Notes: generated by a model not told the origin, from the sequence alone. Counted from the stretch's first letter, positions 36,646 to 46,190 are shown. The stretch is 64,000 nucleotides of DNA from Micromonospora sp. WMMD961 (GCF_029626145.1 NZ_JARUBJ010000002.1:3507501-3571500), one strand, 5' to 3'. Program-made: numbers and translations.

Positions 36646-38366
36646 CCGAATTCTCCGTCTGGGCACCGGACGCCACCCGCGTGCGACTGCGCCTGACGGG
36701 CGACACCGACCACGAGATGCGTGCCACCGCCGACGGCTGGTGGCAGGTCGACGTCCCCGACGCCGGCCCCGACTACTCCTTTCTGCTGAACGACGACGAA
36801 ACCCCCCTGCCCGACCCCCGTTCCCCGTGGCAGCCTGCGGGTGTGCACGGGCCTAGCCGCCGCTACGACCACCTTGCGTTCCAGTGGAGTGATTCCTCGT
36901 GGACGGGCCGGCAACTGCCCGGCAGCATCCTCTACGAGCTGCACATCGGCACCTTCACCCCGGAAGGCACCTTCGACGCGGCCATCGACCGCCTCGACCA
37001 CCTGGTGAACCTCGGTGTCGACCTGATCGAGCTGCTCCCGGTGAACGCCTTCAACGGCGAACACAACTGGGGGTACGACGGCGTCTGCTGGTACGCCCCA
37101 CACGAGCCCTACGGCGGCCCCGACGGCCTGAAACGGTTCGTCGACGCCGCCCATGCGCGCGGTCTGGGGGTGATCCTCGACGTCGTCTACAACCATTTCG
37201 GGCCCTCCGGGGCCTACGCGCCACGGTTCGGGCCCTATCTCGCCGAGCAGAGCAACAGTTGGGGTCGCTCGATCAACCTGGACGGCCCGCACTCCGACGA
37301 GGTACGCCGCTACATCATCGACAGCGTGCTCATGTGGCTGCGCGACTACCACGTCGACGGGCTCCGCCTGGACGCAGTGCACGCCCTGCCGGACACCCGG
37401 GCGGTTCCTCTGCTCGAAGAGCTGGCCATCGAGGTCGAGTCGCTGTCGACGCACCTGGGGCGGCCGTTGTCCCTGATCGCCGAGTCTGACCTCAACGATC
37501 CACGGCTGATCACGCCCCGGGAGGCGGGTGGGTTCGGGCTGCACGCCCAGTGGAACGACGACGCCCACCACGCGCTGCACACGCTGCTGACGGGGGAGCG
37601 GCAGGGGTACTACGGCGACTTCGGCTCGCTGGAGACGCTGTCGGATGTGTTGACCGGTGGGTTCTTCCACGCGGGGACCTGGTCTAGCTTCCGTAACCGG
37701 CACCACGGGCGACCTGTTGATCCTCGGGTGCCGGGGCACCGGTTCGTTGCTTACCTCCAGAACCACGACCAGATCGGGAACCGGGCTACCGGCGATCGGA
37801 TTTCCGCCTCGCTGTCGTCGTCGCTGCTGCGGGTCGGCGCTGTGCTGCTGATGACCGCGCCCTTCACTCCGATGCTGTTCATGGGGGAGGAGTGGGCTGC
37901 TTCAACGCCGTGGCAGTTCTTCACGTCGCATCCGGAGCCGGAGTTGGCTTCTGCGGTACGGACCGGGCGGCGGCGGGAGTTCGCCGCGCACGGGTGGCCG
38001 GAAGGGGACGTGCCCGACCCGCAGGACCCGGAGACGTTCGTGCGGTCCCGGTTGGACTGGGCCGAGCTGGACAAGCCCGAGCATGCGTCGATGCTGTCGT
38101 TCTACCAGCGGTTGATCGCGTTGCGGCGGTCCAGGCCGGACCTGTCAGATCCTCGGTTGAACGCGGTTTCGGTGCAGCACGGGGACCAGTTCTTGGTGAT
38201 GCGGCGGGGGGACACGCTTGTGGTGGCGAACTTGGCTGGGCGGGGGCAGGGGGTGTCGTTGCCCGGGGTGGCTCGGCGGGTGCTGCTGGCTACGGGGGAG
38301 GGGGTCACCGTTATGCGGGATCGGATCGAGCTGCCTGCGGAGACTGCGGCGATCGTGGCGCTTTGA
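36642..38366 (+). CDS. treZ: Maltooligosyltrehalose trehalohydrolase
   Basis: The 574-aa GH13 enzyme releases trehalose from maltooligosyltrehalose. An N-terminal E-set domain (EFSVWAPDATRVRLRL) is followed by the barrel with DVVYNHFGPSG, GLRLDAVHAL (nucleophile), LIAESDLND (acid) and LQNHDQIGNR (third Asp), and a C-terminal beta domain. From about base 37650 the codon choice relaxes (more T/A-ending codons such as GTT, CTT) compared with the start of the gene, close to the low-GC island that begins right after the stop. Trehalose formed here would serve as compatible solute or storage. Confidence 0.97.
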   Translation: MTEFSVWAPDATRVRLRLTGDTDHEMRATADGWWQVDVPDAGPDYSFLLNDDETPLPDPRSPWQPAGVHGPSRRYDHLAFQWSDSSWTGRQLPGSILYELHIGTFTPEGTFDAAIDRLDHLVNLGVDLIELLPVNAFNGEHNWGYDGVCWYAPHEPYGGPDGLKRFVDAAHARGLGVILDVVYNHFGPSGAYAPRFGPYLAEQSNSWGRSINLDGPHSDEVRRYIIDSVLMWLRDYHVDGLRLDAVHALPDTRAVPLLEELAIEVESLSTHLGRPLSLIAESDLNDPRLITPREAGGFGLHAQWNDDAHHALHTLLTGERQGYYGDFGSLETLSDVLTGGFFHAGTWSSFRNRHHGRPVDPRVPGHRFVAYLQNHDQIGNRATGDRISASLSSSLLRVGAVLLMTAPFTPMLFMGEEWAASTPWQFFTSHPEPELASAVRTGRRREFAAHGWPEGDVPDPQDPETFVRSRLDWAELDKPEHASMLSFYQRLIALRRSRPDLSDPRLNAVSVQHGDQFLVMRRGDTLVVANLAGRGQGVSLPGVARRVLLATGEGVTVMRDRIELPAETAAIVAL

Positions 38367-38487
38367 GGATACCCCGAATTCGCGCGTAGGCTGCGCTGAA
38401 ACTAGCGCTGCTAGGTTTGCTGCCCTCGTTAGAATGTGACTTCGCTTAACCGAACCGCTCTTAAGAGTGTTGGAGTCAATCAATTGG

Positions 38488-41400
38488 CTACTTCGCGCCA
38501 GTTGATTTACCGTCGAGTATTGCCCAGCGAAGCTGAAGGGGAAACAGCAGACGTCGCCAGGTTGCCTCTTCCAGAAGGTTGCTTCGTCGAGTTGAAGCAA
38601 CCTTCGCCAATTCGTGCGACGTGGAGGCCGTAACTGCTATACCGCCCTGGAGAAACACTCTGTGCAGGAGTAGCAGTTCTCTCAGGTACCCACTGTCGTC
38701 GAGGCGAGCTCTTAGGGCAGAGAGCAGTCGCGGGTCATCCAGGAACTCAGTTGAAAAAAGTCGAGGTAGGTGATCCGCAACTCTCGCAACCATACCGTTT
38801 CGGCGCAAGTCAAGAACGATGCTCGTAAACACCGTCACTGCATCCTCGCTGTCCGATGGAAGGGGTGCTTCCGGGAACTGGGCTGGATTCAATGTCGGGG
38901 ACGGGACGCACATGGCAAAGGCTGGCAACAAATCGCCTGACGGCTTGCGTTGCCAACACGCCTCGACCAACTGCATAAGGGTGCGGGCTCCTTGGGCTGT
39001 CAAATAGATTCCGCCGAAAGTTGGAAGGTCGCGGAAGAGGGGGTCCCATTCTGGGCTCTTTGGGTCGGACGGCCGGAGATGCTCCAGTGCGAATAGTCCG
39101 AGGTAGGTATGTGGTTTGGCTAGCTGCAACTTCAAAGCGTTGTCGACCCAAACGGGTATTTCCGTGGTTCCTTCAGGGATGGCTTCACGCCGCACGAGAA
39201 GTTCATGAAGCCCCCAGGCGACCCCGTACTTCCTAGCCAGCTCTGGCTCTCCCACGAAGAATTCGACCAGTTCTTTGATTCTCGCCTCATCGTGGTCGAA
39301 GGAAATGCGTCCGGCGCCGAGTAAGTTGGCGTTGAGACGTAAGTCGGACAGTGAAAGTCCCGATGACCATGCTTCTTCCTGACCGCGCCAGTCGCCAGCG
39401 TCACCCTGGCGTCCCGCCCTTATCTCCGAGAGAACCTTGGGCCAACCCTCACTTTTAGATGCCTCGATGGCCGCCGCCAATGGCCACGGAGAAATAGGGG
39501 AGTAATCGAGGGTCTCGCTGTCTCCATCATTCAGCTGGCTAGCGGCTTCTGCTGCAGTTAGCAACGTCTTTGCGGAAGGGTTCCTCGTAAACTCAAGAGC
39601 CGCCCTAATGTACTCCCAGGAAAGGCTCTCTGGAAGAGCCTCAGTACCAGTCCACAAATTTAGGGGTTGATCAACGCTTATTAAGCTCAGTTCTCCTATT
39701 GCGTGGCCTTCGTAATCTCGTATTCGTGCCACCAGGCGACGGAGCTTGTAGCTCAGCCTTCGTAGGCGGACTACCGCAGCAAGCTGCGGAGGAACCGTAT
39801 CGACGGGAAGCCAAATATGTCGGTTATTTATACGATCATCGAAGATTCGGAGTGCGTCAGATGGGTTGAGAAGCGGCAGAGCTTTGATGAGGCTGTCTCG
39901 AATGAGTCCGGGGCGACCATCCCCGAAGAGTGCTCTCCTCTGCACATCTTCCACTTCGGTGGACGGTAAGTGTAATGCGGCTCTGTCAACCAGACCGCCC
40001 ACATTGGTGCCAGTTAGATCGGCGAGCCGTGCGGTGACGACCGCAGCCCTACGCGCTTCAGATTCTGTTCCGCCTAGCCGGAGGGCTAGTTCCTCGATAT
40101 AAATGTTTGCCGTTCGCTCTTGATGTACGGCTAATACTCTTTTAGCCAAATCTCGATCTTCGATGTTCAGCAACTTGAGAGCCAGTCGAGTGAGGGTTCT
40201 CGACATGGCTGGCTGCTTCGCAGCGGGGCCGTCCTCCAGCAAATCGAGGGCCAGGCGCGAACCTGCGTAGATTGCGATACTCAACTCATCGCTGGTGTCT
40301 TCGTTCAGCTCTACGCAAATCTGGCCGATCGTGTCCCTAAGGTGGCGCCGATCATTGAAAGCTTTCCCTGCAGCGAACAAGAATACATTTCGCCAGTTCA
40401 CAACCGAGGCGATAGCCCGAAGACGAGCTTGCGCGGTTCCATCGTCGGTGTCCATCAAGCCTTCGGCAGCCATAAACTCCTGCAGAGACCGGATCTCGAA
40501 ACCCACTTGACCAGTCTCCAGGCCCACCAAGAAGACTAAACGGTTGGCTGCTGCCTCGATTATGCTGTCTCTCAAGCTCTCTACTTGTGACGGCTCGTGG
40601 CCCTCTTCTTCTAGGTAACCCTCCACTACAGTGGCGAACTGGGGGATCGTTAGCCGAGAGTCAGTGCCACCTGATCTTTCGCTTTCGATTTGCAGTACAA
40701 GGCCAACTCGACTATGGATGGTGTCTATGTCGGAGCGGTAGTCACGCAAGACTGATGCCGCAGGAATATCGCGCTCGATCTCACGCTGGTAGATCAGGTT
40801 ATAATATTCACTAAATAGGGTCCACCGCTCCTGCGGCGGTTGTCCCATGCGATCTACCAGCAAGGTCATGATGGTGACCTGTAGCGGACTACGCATAAGT
40901 CGGGCGGTAGAAGAATTCTTTAGCGCCCTCTCTAGTCGGCTCATCACCTTATCGAACCGGGCGGGCTCCTGGCCGAATCTGATCTGGGTCAGTCGACGTG
41001 CGTAATATAGGGCAACTTCTCGAGGCAGGGGCTCTAGATATAGATGACGGTAATGGCGCGAAGAGAAGTCTTCGTTGTAACCTTGAGGGCGGCTAGTAGC
41101 CACTATCAATACATCTATCTGCTCCGTCACAACGTCGATTCTAAAGTCACGAACAGATTCCAATACCTGCTCTCTATTGGTGGACGGCGGCACTTCGTCG
41201 AGCCCATCAAGAACAAGAACCGAAGGGTATGCCAATAGCATATCCTTGACGTCATCTTCGCGAAAATCCCTGTTCGATCGCTTTGATATGTAGTTTGCCA
41301 AGTGGTGAAGTATGCCCCTTACTTCACCCACTGCAAGCTTCTTGGCAAACTCGCTTAGTACGATTCGGAATGGAATTCTACGGGCTCCGGGTCGGGGCAG

Positions 41401-42414
41401 AAGTCCTCTATCCCATTGATCTATAATCTCCGCCATGGCTACTTGAACCGGTGCGTCGATTATTCGTGGATCAGCGTCGGCCAACAATGCTGTGCGGAAT
41501 ATCTGGCAGATGAACTGCCCGAGGGTAGTTTTACCCTGCCCCGGACCGCCGATTAAAACATATCTCCCAGCAGGGTCGGGAGGGCTATGCTTCGTCGGTC
41601 CGCCGGATTGCTCTGAGGGAGACTCGATGAATCGGCTGCCCGCAGCATCCACTATTGCCGCCGTGAAATTGTACGATTCCTCGTTTGAGCGCCGGCGCTC
41701 GTTATCTGCGCTCTGAACGGGTTCGACGGTCACGGGTAAGTCGACGAAGACTTGAGAGAGTGGAATCGCCTCATCTGCCGAGTGGCCCGCTTGCTCAAGT
41801 TTGGCGAACTGATCGGAAAGAATGTCTTTTTGCAAGTAGTTGACTATAATTTTATAATGGTCGTGGTGATGCCCCCTGAGATGTTTGGCGAGTTCCATTA
41901 GAACATCGCCCGGCGTGATCCATGCGGCGTAGGCTGCCCGTACCCTTTCGTTGTTGTCGAGTAGTGTGCGGATCTTGTCATAATCCCATACATCGTAACT
42001 CTTCACATTATTCTGTGCAGAAAACCGTTTCAACGCCGCCAGAACCCGATCCTTGCTCCCGGTGTCCTGAGTCGGCGTGAGAACAACGTTTGTCGCGAAT
42101 ATGTAAAGGTCCGGTATTCTTCGCTTTCTTTTCCTGGAATCGAAAGCCTGCAACTCTTTCTCTAGCTCAATCTCAGCCCAGCGGCCGTCGTTCGAGCTGG
42201 ATCGTTGCTTAAATTTGGCTTGGATGACGCCATAGCCTGACCAGGTAGCAGCTGTGGGCCCATAATCCGTTGCGCCTTCGAATGTCGCCTCCCGGCCACC
42301 GTCGGGGCCGTCGCCAAACGGTGTTATTTCATTCGTGATGGCGTCATAAGCAAGCGACTGGATTAGGTGCTCGAAGGCGCGCGGAGACAAACCATCAAGC
42401 CTGTAGTCTGGCAT
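38488..42414 (-). CDS. Nuclease-NACHT STAND NTPase (probable anti-phage sensor)
   Basis: The 1308-aa protein starts with a PD-(D/E)xK nuclease-like domain (about 1-170): GPDGGREA with D38 and E42, then VIQAKFK with Q65-x-K67, a Mrr/Cap4-like arrangement. A NACHT NTPase follows: Walker A GGPGQGKTTLGQ (289-300, K295) and Walker B VLVLDGLDEVP (D403, D406, E407). The last 850 residues are helical and repeat-like, the usual place for ligand sensing. Avs and bNACHT defence proteins share this plan. GC is clearly lower than in neighbours on both sides, pointing to horizontal gain. The ATG follows GAGAGGG. Confidence 0.9.
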   Translation of the reverse strand: MPDYRLDGLSPRAFEHLIQSLAYDAITNEITPFGDGPDGGREATFEGATDYGPTAATWSGYGVIQAKFKQRSSSNDGRWAEIELEKELQAFDSRKRKRRIPDLYIFATNVVLTPTQDTGSKDRVLAALKRFSAQNNVKSYDVWDYDKIRTLLDNNERVRAAYAAWITPGDVLMELAKHLRGHHHDHYKIIVNYLQKDILSDQFAKLEQAGHSADEAIPLSQVFVDLPVTVEPVQSADNERRRSNEESYNFTAAIVDAAGSRFIESPSEQSGGPTKHSPPDPAGRYVLIGGPGQGKTTLGQFICQIFRTALLADADPRIIDAPVQVAMAEIIDQWDRGLLPRPGARRIPFRIVLSEFAKKLAVGEVRGILHHLANYISKRSNRDFREDDVKDMLLAYPSVLVLDGLDEVPPSTNREQVLESVRDFRIDVVTEQIDVLIVATSRPQGYNEDFSSRHYRHLYLEPLPREVALYYARRLTQIRFGQEPARFDKVMSRLERALKNSSTARLMRSPLQVTIMTLLVDRMGQPPQERWTLFSEYYNLIYQREIERDIPAASVLRDYRSDIDTIHSRVGLVLQIESERSGGTDSRLTIPQFATVVEGYLEEEGHEPSQVESLRDSIIEAAANRLVFLVGLETGQVGFEIRSLQEFMAAEGLMDTDDGTAQARLRAIASVVNWRNVFLFAAGKAFNDRRHLRDTIGQICVELNEDTSDELSIAIYAGSRLALDLLEDGPAAKQPAMSRTLTRLALKLLNIEDRDLAKRVLAVHQERTANIYIEELALRLGGTESEARRAAVVTARLADLTGTNVGGLVDRAALHLPSTEVEDVQRRALFGDGRPGLIRDSLIKALPLLNPSDALRIFDDRINNRHIWLPVDTVPPQLAAVVRLRRLSYKLRRLVARIRDYEGHAIGELSLISVDQPLNLWTGTEALPESLSWEYIRAALEFTRNPSAKTLLTAAEAASQLNDGDSETLDYSPISPWPLAAAIEASKSEGWPKVLSEIRAGRQGDAGDWRGQEEAWSSGLSLSDLRLNANLLGAGRISFDHDEARIKELVEFFVGEPELARKYGVAWGLHELLVRREAIPEGTTEIPVWVDNALKLQLAKPHTYLGLFALEHLRPSDPKSPEWDPLFRDLPTFGGIYLTAQGARTLMQLVEACWQRKPSGDLLPAFAMCVPSPTLNPAQFPEAPLPSDSEDAVTVFTSIVLDLRRNGMVARVADHLPRLFSTEFLDDPRLLSALRARLDDSGYLRELLLLHRVFLQGGIAVTASTSHELAKVASTRRSNLLEEATWRRLLFPLQLRWAILDGKSTGAK

Positions 42415-42675
42415 GGTAGCCCTCTCGGCAGGAAGTGGTCCCAGATGCTATCGAAATCGGCGGGGCTTGGTCCGAGAAGGCGCGCACCCTTGTATGTGTC
42501 AGATATCCGACGCTTGAAGCCAGGTGGAAGCCCGATCCGCCTCGCGCTCGGCCGGATGGCAGCCTCACCGCGCAGTACGAGAGGGCTGGTCAGGGGCGAC
42601 AGACCCAGTCGGCCTGCGAGTCGATACTGCTAGGAGGGTTGTCGCCTAGGCTCTGTCCCGCTTTCTGCTGACTCG
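42415..42675. other. Intergenic stretch inside the accessory island
   Basis: These 261 bases lie between the NACHT gene start and the Nudix gene end and should carry the NACHT promoter. Two overlapping plus-strand frames have no ribosome site and atypical composition. A short hairpin, CTGCTGA-CTCG-TCAGCAG at 42665-42682, overlaps the Nudix stop codon and may be its terminator. Confidence 0.4.
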
Positions 42676-43188
42676 TCAGCAGGCAGGCGGAAAAGCTGAG
42701 CCGCCGGTCAGGTACTCCGGAGCGTGTTGGTCGCGCGCGCGTCTTGCGGCACGCAGTCGTGGGGCAACGATCTCAGGCAGGCGTTGCTCAGCCTCTCGCT
42801 CAGCGAAGAAGCCGACGTCGTCCAACTCCTGCGCCGGCAGATATAAGCCGTCGACGTTGCTCAACAGGCCGCAGTCGAACGTAAAACTGACTATTGCGCG
42901 TGGTCGTGGCCCAAGGGGCGGCGCCCAATCCACTACTAGCAGATCGCCGACCGCCAGAGATACCCCAAACTCCTCGCGGATCTCGCGGGCACAGGCGTCA
43001 TGCGGGTATTCGCTCTCGTCTACGTAGCCGCCGGGAAAGGCCCAGTGGTCACGGTATGTGGGCTTGACGAGCAGCACGTTGCCGGCCGGGTCGGTGATGA
43101 AAGCCGCAGCGGCGGCGTAGAAGGAAGCCAGGTTCGCGTACCACATGGCGGGCTCCGTCCAGGTCACCTCGATGAGGCTAGCGGACAT
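42676..43188 (-). CDS. Nudix hydrolase
   Basis: The 170-aa protein has a complete Nudix box, GYVDESEYPHDACAREIREE followed by FGV, residues 54-76, matching G-x5-E-x7-REU-x-EE-x-GU. Nudix enzymes cleave nucleoside diphosphates linked to another group; the substrate here cannot be told. It starts 18 bases after the stop of the TPR-like regulator gene upstream, so the two form a pair. Such regulator-Nudix pairs recur in actinobacterial accessory regions (recollection). It lies in the same island as the nuclease-NACHT protein but has intermediate GC. Confidence 0.9.
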   Translation of the reverse strand: MSASLIEVTWTEPAMWYANLASFYAAAAAFITDPAGNVLLVKPTYRDHWAFPGGYVDESEYPHDACAREIREEFGVSLAVGDLLVVDWAPPLGPRPRAIVSFTFDCGLLSNVDGLYLPAQELDDVGFFAEREAEQRLPEIVAPRLRAARRARDQHAPEYLTGGSAFPPAC

Positions 43189-43206
43189 GTCTGGGTGCGC
43201 TCTTAT

Positions 43207-44565
43207 TTAGATGGCTGCTGACACGGCCGCGAGGGCGTGCAGGGCCTTGGTGAGCTGTCGCGACGGATGCTTTGGGCTGAGCGCGGTAGTGAGTTCGCGG
43301 ACACGTTGCTGAACACGCGCCGACTTGATGCCCCCGTCCTGCCGCACCAACTTCAGGCCCCAGGCGCAGGCTGCATCGGTGTCGCCAGCGCGGGCATGAG
43401 TCACGGCGACGAGGGCGGTGTGCAGGGCCCGCGTCCGGGTGTTCTGGCTGCTGAGGATGAGCGCATCGGGAGCGTGTCGAAGGGCTTGCGAGTACAACTT
43501 CAAGTCGCCCAGGCACCTCAGCGCCGCCCCGGCCAGGTGGGCAGGGCTGAAGTAGCCCGCCCAACGCGGCCCTGGGTCTGCGCTTACTTTGTCGAGAGCA
43601 CGCTCTGCCTTGGCGAGGGCAAGCTGGCAGGCGCGCCGCTCACCTGACTGTCCGTACGCAGTAGCGGCGGTGGCATAAAGCCGGGCGAGGACAGAGGCGG
43701 GTGCGCGGCCTGCCCCGTCAATGGCTGCTTCAACGAGCCGCGTTGCCTCGCGGGAGTGCCCTAGGAATACGGCCTGCGTGGCCAGGTTGGCCAGAAGGTG
43801 AGCGCCGTAGAGGCGGTCGTCAGCGGCCTTGGCGAGCCGCAGGCCGAGCGTCGCGTGATGTTGCGCCACGGGCTGTGCGCCGGCGTCATACGACATGAAG
43901 GCGAGCTGGCCAGAGAGTGTTGCCGCTGCGCGCATGAGCTCCCGTCCCACGGCATCGGTGTAAGTGCCGCGCAGCATGGGCGTGACCTGACCCACGAGGA
44001 AGTCAGCCATGACGGCACGGGTGCGTGGAGAGCCGCTGCCGTGACGTCGGTCGAGATCGGTGAAGTGGTCTGCCAGGGCATACAGCGACTGAACGTCGGT
44101 GGAGCTGACTGTCTGCCGGCCGTTCCTGCTGACCATTTGGTCGCGCAGGTCATACCGCCACCCGAGCGCGGCCTGAAGGGCCTTGCCGCTGTCAAATGCC
44201 CCGCTGGCTTGTTGTCCAAGGTGCTTTGTCAGGGCGATCCATACCCGCTCAGCGTTGTCAATCGCTGCATCGACGGACGCGGGGTACACGCATGATCCGA
44301 GGCTGTTGGTCGTGCCGAAGCCCAGCTCGCTGAGGGCTACTGACCGCCCGAGCTTTCGGGTAAGTGACTCGGCCATCGCGGCTTGCACGTGCTCGCCAGG
44401 CCGGCGACCGCGTAACCACCAGTAGACGCTGGCCGCGTCGTACCGCCAGGTGCCCTCGTTGCGGCCGGCGTGGTTGAGCTGGCGAGCGAAGGCGGCGTGG
44501 GCATTGCCGTAGCCGGCGGCACGCAGCAGTTCTTCGAGCGCCGCATTTGTCACCGGTCGCGCCAT
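43207..44565 (-). CDS. Putative helix-turn-helix/TPR-like transcriptional regulator
   Basis: The 452-aa protein starts with a small DNA-binding-like domain (LEELLRAAGYGNAHAAFARQ, then SVYWWLRGRRPGEHV), resembling divergent XRE domains. It continues with about 350 residues of helical repeats (AGRAPASVLARLYATAATAY and similar), typical of Streptomyces-type regulators that bind peptides or small molecules. The ATG at 44565 follows GGAGGCGG; the frame upstream to 44769 is rejected because it covers the divergent promoter. The Nudix gene lies 18 bases downstream. The ligand and targets are unknown. Confidence 0.8.
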   Translation of the reverse strand: MARPVTNAALEELLRAAGYGNAHAAFARQLNHAGRNEGTWRYDAASVYWWLRGRRPGEHVQAAMAESLTRKLGRSVALSELGFGTTNSLGSCVYPASVDAAIDNAERVWIALTKHLGQQASGAFDSGKALQAALGWRYDLRDQMVSRNGRQTVSSTDVQSLYALADHFTDLDRRHGSGSPRTRAVMADFLVGQVTPMLRGTYTDAVGRELMRAAATLSGQLAFMSYDAGAQPVAQHHATLGLRLAKAADDRLYGAHLLANLATQAVFLGHSREATRLVEAAIDGAGRAPASVLARLYATAATAYGQSGERRACQLALAKAERALDKVSADPGPRWAGYFSPAHLAGAALRCLGDLKLYSQALRHAPDALILSSQNTRTRALHTALVAVTHARAGDTDAACAWGLKLVRQDGGIKSARVQQRVRELTTALSPKHPSRQLTKALHALAAVSAAI

Positions 44566-44787
44566 GGTTCCGCCTCCAGGCATTAGTCGGCCACCAACAG
44601 TGATGACCCTATTGGTTGCCAACGTCTTATGGGGATCCGCGCAACCCTGCGCAACCCACTCCTTGAGCAGCGCAACTGGGCGCAGCGCTTGCCATCTGGT
44701 CGGCCGATCGGCAGTGAACTTTTGTGATTGCAGAGCTTCGAGGTGCCGGCCAGTCGACGCGTCGCGCACCGGCTAACGGAGGTGGGA

Positions 44788-44949
44788 ATGCAAGGCGACG
44801 AGTCAGCAAGTCGAGGCGAGCAGTTTGAGGCGGCCGAGCGGGAGGCCGCCAAGCAGCGCCTCCTGGCCCAGGCCGAGGCGGAGCGCGTACCCGTCAACGA
44901 CACGACCCGCGCGGTCCCGGACCGGCGGTGGCGGCGTGACCAGCGATGA
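44788..44949 (+). CDS. Small charged protein (53 aa) coupled to an XRE regulator
   Basis: The predicted protein is rich in Glu, Arg, Ala and Gln (EQFEAAEREAAKQRLLAQAE), probably one amphipathic helix, without a membrane segment. A strong GGAGGTGGGA ribosome site sits directly upstream of the ATG. Its last 14 bases overlap the XRE-TPR gene in another frame, so translation of the two is probably coupled. I do not recognise a family. It could be a leader or a small partner of the regulator. Confidence 0.65.
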   Translation: MQGDESASRGEQFEAAEREAAKQRLLAQAEAERVPVNDTTRAVPDRRWRRDQR

Positions 44950-46174
44950 CATCCCCATCGGCCGCCGGGTGGCGAGCTGGCGGGTGCGGCGGCAGATGAC
45001 GCAGCAGATGCTCGCCGACCGGCTGCGCAGGTCGAAGAGCTGGGTGGACAAGATCGAGCGGGGTGCCCGCACCCTGGACCGGTACTCGGTGATCCAGGAA
45101 CTGGCCCACGTCCTGCGGGTCGAGCCGGAGGTGCTGCTCGGCCAGCCGCGGAGCGCTCCGGCAGACACACCGGACGGGGTGGACGACATCCGGGCCGCGC
45201 TCGCCCGCTACGACATCGGGCAGACTCCACCGCAGACGGACGAGCTAAGGAGGCAGGTCGGGCATGCCTGGTTGACCTACCAGCACGCGCACTACGGGCA
45301 GTTGGTGCGGGTGGTGCCGGGTCTGCTGGATGCCGCTCAGGCCGCGCGGAAACCAGAGGCGCTGGTGCAGGCGTACCGGATCACTTCGTCGCTGCTGGTG
45401 AAGCTCGGCGAGGCCGACCTCGGCTGGCTGGCCGCCGACCGGGCGATGGCCGCCGCCGGCGACGACAGGCTGCTCGCGGCGGCAGCGAACATCTCGGTGG
45501 GTCAGGCGTTGCGCGCGCAGGGCCGCGACCGCCTGGCCCTGTGCGCGCTGCTGCCCGCCGTCGACCGGGTCCTTCCACAGTCGGGCCACTCCGGTAATCA
45601 AGAGGTTTGCGGCGCTTTTGGAGATCAAAGTTGCCGCAAACGTCTTGATCAAGAAGGCGAGGGCGAGGGGCAGGGCGAGCACCGGGAGTGGGCGGTGGGT
45701 GGGACGTTGCTGGTGCAGGCCGCCCTTGCTGCCGCCGGTTGTGGCGAGCACCGTCGCGCCGACGAGCTGACCGAGCGGGCCGCGGGGATCGCCGCGCACC
45801 TGAGGGGGTACGACGACCCGCACCGCACCAGCTTCGGCCCGGTCGCCGTCGAGGTGGCGCGGGTGCTGGTGATGGTACAAAAGGGCGACCCGATCGAGGC
45901 GTTGAAAAGGCATTCAACGCTGGTGCGGCGGGAGGGGTGGCGGCGGTTGCCGGCCGAGCATCGGGGTGCCTACCTGGTCGACGTCGCGCGGGCGTACCTG
46001 CAACTGGGTGACGTGCGCGGGGCGGCACGCGCCCTGGTCGACGCGGACAGTGTCGCGCCGGCTGAGGTTCGGTGCCGGCCGTTGGCGCGTACCCTCATCG
46101 CCGATGTCGCCCGCGCGCAGCCGGCGCCGGCCGGCGTGGCGCGACTGGCCACGGTGGTCGGCCTCACCCGCTGA
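44936..46174 (+). CDS. XRE-family regulator with TPR-like C-terminus, carrying an in-frame palindromic insertion
   Basis: The 412-aa protein has an N-terminal XRE helix-turn-helix (VASWRVRRQMTQQMLADRL, SKSWVDKIERGARTL) and a helical-repeat C-terminus. Streptomyces-type regulators of this plan respond to unknown ligands. Between VDRVLPQ and REWAVGG lies an unusual 35-residue segment with Cys, Asn, Lys and Glu-Gly repeats. It is encoded by a palindromic element (45597-45649) and a GAGGGCGAGGGG run. The insertion keeps the frame, so the gene may remain functional. The GTG at 44936 overlaps the preceding small gene. Confidence 0.82.
   Translation: MTSDDIPIGRRVASWRVRRQMTQQMLADRLRRSKSWVDKIERGARTLDRYSVIQELAHVLRVEPEVLLGQPRSAPADTPDGVDDIRAALARYDIGQTPPQTDELRRQVGHAWLTYQHAHYGQLVRVVPGLLDAAQAARKPEALVQAYRITSSLLVKLGEADLGWLAADRAMAAAGDDRLLAAAANISVGQALRAQGRDRLALCALLPAVDRVLPQSGHSGNQEVCGAFGDQSCRKRLDQEGEGEGQGEHREWAVGGTLLVQAALAAAGCGEHRRADELTERAAGIAAHLRGYDDPHRTSFGPVAVEVARVLVMVQKGDPIEALKRHSTLVRREGWRRLPAEHRGAYLVDVARAYLQLGDVRGAARALVDADSVAPAEVRCRPLARTLIADVARAQPAPAGVARLATVVGLTR
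45597..45649. repeat. Palindromic element inside a coding sequence
   Basis: Arms ATCAAGAGGTTTGCGGC (45597-45613) and GCCGCAAACGTCTTGAT (45633-45649) pair over 17 bases with one mismatch around a 19-base loop. It is AT-richer than the surrounding gene. It adds residues in frame without a stop codon. Confidence 0.75.
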
Positions 46175-46190
46175 CAGGCGGGTACCGACC

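Noticed and set aside
38436..41716. Small plus-strand frames inside the NACHT gene
   Set aside because: All lie antisense to a continuous 1308-codon frame with Walker motifs; none has a ribosome site or family pattern.
42435..42671. Two overlapping plus-strand frames between the NACHT and Nudix genes as a small antitoxin or partner
   Set aside because: No ribosome site, composition not coding-like, and they oppose the expected promoter of the NACHT gene.
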